DNA of 19,233 bases, taken from NCBI GenBank assembly GCA_964387585.1, contig CAYLWW010000024.1, positions 1-19,233 of the forward strand, read 5' to 3'. Shown here piece after piece: positions 15,041 through 19,233 of the stretch (the first letter of the stretch is position 1; each line of letters starts with the position of its first letter). The notes under the pieces are model-generated. The model ran no database searches and had not been told where the DNA came from. It was given only the letters and a program-made list of their open reading frames with translations. Source of the stretch: CAYLWW01 sp964387585. GTDB lineage: Bacteria > Pseudomonadota > Alphaproteobacteria > Rickettsiales > Midichloriaceae. Position numbers and translations under genes: made by a program.

Positions 15041-16954
15041 ATGGTAAAAATTAAGTTATTGGATGGTAATTTTAGGTCCTTTGAACAAGAGGTCGATGGT
15101 ATAGAAATTGCTAGAAGTATTAACTCTTCTTTAGCTAAAAATGCTATTGCTATAAAAGTTAACGGAATAGTTCGTGATCTTAGCTACGTTATTAAAACGG
15201 ATGCAGAAGTATCGGTTATTACACCTGATAGTGAAGAAGGTTTAGATATAATCAGGCATGATACTGCTCATATCTTAGCTCAAGCTGTAAAAGAGCTTTA
15301 TGATGATGTGCAAGTAACTATAGGACCTAACATAGAGAATGGTTTTTATTATGATTTTGCTTGTAATAAGCCATTTTTAGCTGAAGATTTAGTAGCTATA
15401 GAAAATAAAATGCGTGAAATAGTAAAAAGAGATGAGCTATTTGTGCGCAAGGTAATGAGTAGAGAAGAGGCAATAAAGTTTTTTGCTGCATTAAATGAAA
15501 ATTATAAAGTAGAAATCATCAAAGATTTACCATTAGATGAAGAGGTAAGCATATATACTCAAGGTGACTTTGCTGACTTATGTCGAGGTCCCCATTCCCC
15601 ATCTACTAAGTATGCTAAAGCGTTTAAACTTACCAAAGTTGCTGGTGCTTATTGGCGAGGAGATAGTAAAAATGCTATGCTACAGAGGATTTATGGCACT
15701 GCTTGGGCTACTGCTAAACAGTTAGAAGAGCATCTCAAAATGCTTGAAGAGGCTGAGAAGCGTGACCATCGAAAATTAGGTAAAGAGATGAATTTATTCC
15801 ACTTTCAGGAGGAAGCTCCTGGAGTTCCATTTTGGCATCCTAAAGGGTGGGAGTTGTTTCAAACTTTAATTGATTATATGCGTAATCAACAAAAAAAAGC
15901 TGGTTATGCTGAAATAGGCACACCTGAGATCATTGATCGTTGTTTATGGGAGCAATCTGGGCATTGGGAGAAATTTCATGATAATATGTTTATAGCTAAC
16001 GCTGCGAATGATGATCGTACTTATGCAGTGAGGCCTATGAACTGCCCAGGAGGGGTGCAAGTTTTTAAACAAGCTTTAGTTAGTTATCGTGATTTACCAA
16101 TGCGTTTATCAGAATTTGGTAAAGTTTACAGGTTTGAGCCATCTGGTGCTTTACATGGATTGATGCGTGTTAGAGGCTTTACCCAGGATGATGCTCATAT
16201 TTTTTGTACAGAAGAGCAAATGATGGATGAGTGCCAAAAGCTATGCAAGTTGATTTTAAAGATATACTCTGATTTCGGTTTTCATGATGTTAGGATTAAA
16301 TTTTCTGATAGACCTGAAAAAAGAGTTGGTAGTGACGAGGTTTGGGATAAATCAGAGCAAGCTTTATTAAAAGCTATACAAAGTCTTGATCTTAACTATA
16401 CTTTAAATCCAGGAGAAGGGGCGTTTTATGGTCCTAAAATTGAATTTGTTTTACGTGACGCTATAGGTAGAGATTGGCAGCTTGGTACATTGCAAGTAGA
16501 TTTAAATTTGCCTGTGCGTTTAGGGGTTTCATATATTGCTGAAGATGGTAAGAAGCATAGTCCAGTGATGCTGCATAGAGCAGTCTTTGGTTCTTTAGAA
16601 AGATTTATTGGAATATTAATAGAGCATTATGCTGGAAATTTACCTTTGTGGCTTTCTCCTGTGCAGTTAGTTATTGCTTCTATTACCAATGAATCAAATG
16701 ATTATGCTAATGATGTTTATCAAATGGCTAATAAATTGGACTTAAAAGCTATTATCGATTTGAACAATGAGACACTTAACTATAAGATAAGAAAACACTC
16801 CTTAGCTAAAGTGCCTATTATAATAGTTGTAGGTCAAAAAGAGTCATTAGAGCGAAAAGTTTCGGTTAGAAGATTAGGTAGCAATAAACAAGAATCATTC
16901 GATTTAGAAACTTTCATGAATAATTTGGTTAATGAAGTCCAGCTTCGAAAATAG
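15041..16954 (+). CDS. thrS: Threonyl-tRNA synthetase
   Basis: A 637-residue class II synthetase that charges tRNA-Thr. An N-terminal TGS domain (about 1-60) leads into the editing domain with RHDTAHILAQAV and DLCRGPHSPST. The catalytic core has the zinc ligands Cys335 (MNCPG), His386 (DDAHIF) and His512 (MLHRAV), matching C334, H385 and H511 of the E. coli enzyme. Motif 2 (FEPSGALHGLMRVRGFTQDD) and motif 3 (HRAVFGSLERF) are intact. The C-terminal anticodon-binding domain is present (PVQLVIASI, VSVRRLGS). One oddity is that MNCPGG replaces the common MNCPGH after the zinc Cys. Start MVKIKLLDGNFRSF is standard for the TGS domain. infC follows, the classical order. Confidence 0.98.
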   Translation: MVKIKLLDGNFRSFEQEVDGIEIARSINSSLAKNAIAIKVNGIVRDLSYVIKTDAEVSVITPDSEEGLDIIRHDTAHILAQAVKELYDDVQVTIGPNIENGFYYDFACNKPFLAEDLVAIENKMREIVKRDELFVRKVMSREEAIKFFAALNENYKVEIIKDLPLDEEVSIYTQGDFADLCRGPHSPSTKYAKAFKLTKVAGAYWRGDSKNAMLQRIYGTAWATAKQLEEHLKMLEEAEKRDHRKLGKEMNLFHFQEEAPGVPFWHPKGWELFQTLIDYMRNQQKKAGYAEIGTPEIIDRCLWEQSGHWEKFHDNMFIANAANDDRTYAVRPMNCPGGVQVFKQALVSYRDLPMRLSEFGKVYRFEPSGALHGLMRVRGFTQDDAHIFCTEEQMMDECQKLCKLILKIYSDFGFHDVRIKFSDRPEKRVGSDEVWDKSEQALLKAIQSLDLNYTLNPGEGAFYGPKIEFVLRDAIGRDWQLGTLQVDLNLPVRLGVSYIAEDGKKHSPVMLHRAVFGSLERFIGILIEHYAGNLPLWLSPVQLVIASITNESNDYANDVYQMANKLDLKAIIDLNNETLNYKIRKHSLAKVPIIIVVGQKESLERKVSVRRLGSNKQESFDLETFMNNLVNEVQLRK

Positions 16955-17089
16955 TATGATTTTAGAATTATATTATTTAATTAAGGGAAGCGATTAACTA
17001 TAAACTTTACAGTTAACTGATAGTATTTTATAAATACATAAATGGATATGCTATAATTAACCATGGCAAAAATACTAAAATTAAAATAT

Positions 17090-17095
17090 AGGAGG
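17090..17095 (+). promoter_or_regulatory. Ribosome binding site deciding the infC start
   Basis: AGGAGG is a perfect complement to the 16S rRNA tail and the only strong site in the region. No ATG, GTG or TTG lies in frame between it and the conserved N-terminus of IF-3. It therefore indicates initiation at the nearby AUA or AUU. Confidence 0.75.
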
Positions 17096-17099
17096 CGTT

Positions 17100-17615
17100 A
17101 TAAGTAATATTAAATTCAATATTAGAGTAAATGAGCAAATAAAAACTATTCAGGTAAGAGTAGTTGATGAATCTAACGATATGCTTGGTGTTATGAATGT
17201 AAGAGAGGCTATTTCTTTAGCTCTAGAGAGGGGGCTTGATCTAGTTGAGATATCACCTAATGCTGATCCTCCTGTATGTAAAATTACTGATTATGGTAAA
17301 TACAAGTATGAGGCTCAGAAAAAAGCTAACGAAGCTAAGAAAAAGCAAAAAGTAGTAGAAACTAAAGAGATTAAGTTGCGTCCTAATATTGCTGAAGGCG
17401 ATTATGCTGTTAAGTTACGTAATTCATTAAAGTTTTTAAATGATGGTAATAAAGTAAGGATTTGTTTAATGTTTAAGGGTAGAGAAGTCACTCATGAAGA
17501 AGTGGGTTTTGCCTTAATTAATCGTTTTAAAGAGGATTTAGAATTACATTGTAAGATTGAGGTTCAGCCTAAGATGGAGGGCAAACAGATTTTTATGATT
17601 GTTACTTCAAAATAG
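17100..17615 (+). CDS. infC: Translation initiation factor IF-3, non-AUG start
   Basis: IF-3 binds the 30S subunit, blocks 50S joining and checks the start codon and initiator tRNA. The core is unmistakable: GLDLVEISPNADPPVCKITDYGKYKYEAQKK, then the linker, then IKLRPNIAEGDYAVKLRN and VRICLMFKGREVTHEE. The first in-frame ATG (17181) would cut off the conserved NIRVNEQI..VRVVDE segment. The frame is open upstream to a stop at 17082-17084 with no ATG, GTG or TTG. A perfect AGGAGG at 17090-17095 precedes AUA (17100-17102, four bases away) and AUU (17109-17111, thirteen bases away). I chose AUA, giving 171 residues; AUU would give 168. Non-AUG starts in infC are known in other bacteria and give autoregulation, because IF-3 itself rejects them. 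The classical partners rpmI and rplT do not follow. Confidence 0.93.
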   Translation: MSNIKFNIRVNEQIKTIQVRVVDESNDMLGVMNVREAISLALERGLDLVEISPNADPPVCKITDYGKYKYEAQKKANEAKKKQKVVETKEIKLRPNIAEGDYAVKLRNSLKFLNDGNKVRICLMFKGREVTHEEVGFALINRFKEDLELHCKIEVQPKMEGKQIFMIVTSK

Positions 17616-17675
17616 GTAAGGGTGATTATATTGTATATTAGTTTTTAAAAGCAATTTTATTTTTTAAATAGGCTG

Positions 17676-18239
17676 ATGGGAAGCTACTCTGAACTAAAAA
17701 ATGATGATCAGCTGATAGTATCAAGCTATAGTTGGGATCAGTATTTTATGACTATGGCTTATCTTGTAGCTATGCGTAGTAAAGATCCAAGTAGTAAGAT
17801 AGGTGCTGTAATAGTAGGTGAAGATTTTGAGGTTCGTGCTACGGGGTATAATGGCTTTCCTCGTGCTATAGAAGATAAATGTCATCGTTATGAAAACAAG
17901 GAATATAAGTACTTAGCTATTAATCACGCAGAGGAAAATGCTATATTACAATGTGCTAGAATTGGAGTAGCATCTAAAAATTGCACTTTATATGTTCCTT
18001 GGATCCCATGCGCTGGATGTAGTAAGTTGATTATTCAAGCGGGAATAATCAAGGTGGTATACGACAGCAATTTTCCTGGTAATTGTCCTAGCTTACAGGC
18101 AAATTGGCAAAATAGTATCAATATATCTTTAGAAATGTTAAATGAATCAGGTGTTAAAGTGTGTAGTTTTTCTAATAAATTAATAAAATTGGAAGGGTTA
18201 TATAAGCAGGTTAAGTTCGATCCTTTACTGTTAGGATAA
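17676..18239 (+). CDS. dCMP deaminase family protein
   Basis: A 187-residue zinc-dependent deaminase of the deoxycytidylate deaminase (ComEB-like) family, which converts dCMP to dUMP for thymidylate synthesis. The zinc site is complete: His84-Ala-Glu86 (NHAEENAI, Glu as proton shuttle) and Pro111-Cys112-x-x-Cys115 (PWIPCAGC). The N-terminal SWDQYFMTMAYLVAMRSKDPSSKIGAVIV and the ATGYNGFPR motif match the family. A free cytidine deaminase is shorter and lacks the latter. The roughly 15 residues before SWDQYF are not conserved, so a later start is possible. The gene lies 60 bases after infC on the same strand and 34 bases before nuoE, so it may be cotranscribed with both. Confidence 0.9.
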   Translation: MGSYSELKNDDQLIVSSYSWDQYFMTMAYLVAMRSKDPSSKIGAVIVGEDFEVRATGYNGFPRAIEDKCHRYENKEYKYLAINHAEENAILQCARIGVASKNCTLYVPWIPCAGCSKLIIQAGIIKVVYDSNFPGNCPSLQANWQNSINISLEMLNESGVKVCSFSNKLIKLEGLYKQVKFDPLLLG

Positions 18240-18273
18240 ATATTTTATTATTACTTACTTTTCTTAAGTGCAG

Positions 18274-18804
18274 ATGTCAGAAAAAAATTCTTTAAAAAGT
18301 AGTTTTAGATTTACTGAGACTAATCTTGATGTTGCTCACGAAATTATATCACGTTATCCTAAAGGAAGAGAGAGAAGTGCTATAATGCCGTTATTGTATT
18401 TAGCGCAAGAACAAAATGATAATTGGATATCTAGTTCTGCGATGGATTATATAGCTGTCCTACTTAACATACCAGCTATATATGTTTACGAAGTTGCTAA
18501 TTTTTATACTATGTATAATAAAAAGCCAGTAGGCAAATATTTGATTCAAGTTTGTCGAACTACTCCTTGTTGGCTTTGTGGTTCTGAAAAGATTCTTGAA
18601 ACTTGCAAAAATGCTTTAGGTATTGATGTAAAAGATACCACTAAAGATAATCTTTTTACTCTTATAGAAGTTGAATGCTTAGGAGCATGTGTTAATGCTC
18701 CAGTAGTGCAGATAAATAATGATTATTATGAAAAGTTGGATGAGAATGAGATGATCGCAATATTAAATAATCTAAAAGCTAATGCTAAGCCTGAAAAAAA
18801 TTAA
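18274..18804 (+). CDS. nuoE: NADH-quinone oxidoreductase subunit E
   Basis: A 176-residue thioredoxin-like [2Fe-2S] subunit of complex I, located on the cytoplasmic peripheral arm. The cluster cysteines are all present: C94-x4-C99 (VCRTTPC) and C135-x3-C139 (CLGAC). The fold is preceded by the helical domain with YPKGRERSAIMPLLYLAQEQ and EVANFYTMY. The family's GAC.NAPV.QI.. segment is intact. I used ATG at 18274; a GTG two codons earlier (18268) is also possible, and neither has a good ribosome site. nuoF, its usual neighbour, does not follow here; a broken IS630-type gene does instead. The gene must still supply complex I unless the organism has lost respiration, of which there is no sign. 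Confidence 0.97.
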   Translation: MSEKNSLKSSFRFTETNLDVAHEIISRYPKGRERSAIMPLLYLAQEQNDNWISSSAMDYIAVLLNIPAIYVYEVANFYTMYNKKPVGKYLIQVCRTTPCWLCGSEKILETCKNALGIDVKDTTKDNLFTLIEVECLGACVNAPVVQINNDYYEKLDENEMIAILNNLKANAKPEKN

Positions 18805-18819
18805 TTTTTAAGCATTAGC
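18778..18819 (+). terminator. Possible hairpin at the 3' end of nuoE
   Basis: GCTAATGCT (18778-18786) pairs perfectly with AGCATTAGC (18811-18819), and the stop codon lies in the loop. The loop carries an A-run and T-run, but no T-run follows the stem, so a classical terminator is doubtful. It may still mark the transcript end. Confidence 0.35.
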
Positions 18820-18993
18820 AAGGCATTCATAAGGATCTTATGAAAATTGAAGCGAACTGCTATAGCGCAAATTATAATTATTAATGTGCCTAAGGTGTTT
18901 TTACTTCCTTATCCCGAACTGGGGAATTTTAAAGAAGGAGGAGATATAGTTATTCCAATTGAGATTAATAGAGATAATTGATATAAATAAGGG

Positions 18994-19233
18994 ATGTTAT
19001 ATTCATTAAATTTACGTAAAAAAGTCCTAAGATTTATAGAAGCAGGAGGTGGTAAGAGCTATACCTGTGGAGTTTTTGATATTTCTTGTTCTACTATTTA
19101 TAATTGGCTTAAGTTGAAAGAAGAAATCGGAAGCTTGGATTGGCGTCCACTTAATAGATCACATAGAAAGATCTGATCTAAAATACTTAAAGCTAGAGTA
19201 AGTAATAATCCTGATGCTTTGTTATCAGAACAT
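18994..19233 (+). pseudogene. IS630-family transposase N-terminus with stop codon, cut by window edge
   Basis: The frame starts MLYSLNLRKKVLRFIEAGGGKSY and continues to FDISCSTIYNWLKLKEEIGSL, the helix-turn-helix that begins IS630-type transposases. TGA at 19174-19176 interrupts it after RSHRKI. The same frame then goes on with SKILKARVSNNPDALLSEH up to the window end, which is the expected continuation of the family. A point mutation to a stop is therefore the simplest reading, and the gene is probably dead. The left end of the element (terminal inverted repeat) is not clearly visible. The catalytic DDE part would lie beyond the window. Confidence 0.75.

Noticed and set aside
18850..18989. 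A short open frame reading VPKVFLLPYPELGNFKEGGDIVIPIEINRDN
   Set aside because: It looks protein-like and may be the tail of a lost gene, but it has no proper start and I cannot match it to a family, so it was not annotated.
19174..19176. TGA as a recoded sense codon in the IS630-type gene
   Set aside because: Other genes here show no in-frame TGA; a stop mutation in a decaying insertion sequence is simpler.
1..19233. tRNA, rRNA or CRISPR arrays
   Set aside because: Intergenic stretches were scanned for T-loop-like GGTTCRAATCC, long conserved rRNA blocks and regularly spaced repeats; none was seen.

Overview
The window is AT-rich, roughly 30% G+C by eye. It looks like chromosomal DNA of an obligate intracellular alphaproteobacterium of the order Rickettsiales, probably Rickettsiaceae. 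The clues are the housekeeping gene set (typA, der, dnaA, rplU-rpmA, thrS, infC, nuoE), a CADD-type para-aminobenzoate enzyme beside folB, a rhodanese gene touching dnaA, and gene remnants and transposase scraps scattered among intact essential genes. The genus cannot be named from the sequence alone.

Left part (1-1590): an intact fluoride-channel gene (crcB) beside a decayed MarR-type regulator gene, then about 500 bases without a recognisable gene. crcB is somewhat richer in G+C than its surroundings, and the pair may have been acquired from outside. Next come typA/bipA on the minus strand with its own stem-loop terminator, and an unrecognised minus-strand gene (3711-4757) for a 348-residue protein with hydrophobic segments and a tandem 56-residue repeat.

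4758-6550 is decayed mobile DNA: a C-terminal scrap of one transposase (about 5045-5209) and a complete but dead IS5-type element (5281-6215) with both terminal inverted repeats and many frameshifts. Leftward from 9144 lies a probable operon: der (ribosome assembly GTPase), folB (dihydroneopterin aldolase) and a CADD-family pABA synthase. The last two are folate genes.

9145-9443 is a divergent intergenic region with a perfect 20-base inverted repeat. Everything to its right is on the plus strand: a membrane-anchored putative cysteine peptidase (NlpC/P60/CHAP-like), a rhodanese gene followed one base later by dnaA, rplU-rpmA, a MotE/MgtE-N-like coiled-coil protein, thrS, infC with a non-AUG start, a dCMP deaminase, nuoE, and at the right edge the start of an IS630-type transposase gene interrupted by a stop codon.

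Most genes serve core translation, replication initiation, folate and nucleotide supply and respiration. The points most worth a second look are the divergent DnaA (about 87 extra N-terminal residues and an altered DNA-binding signature), the AUA or AUU start of infC, the repeat protein at 3711-4757, and several long AT-rich inverted repeats between genes. No tRNA, rRNA or CRISPR array was found.
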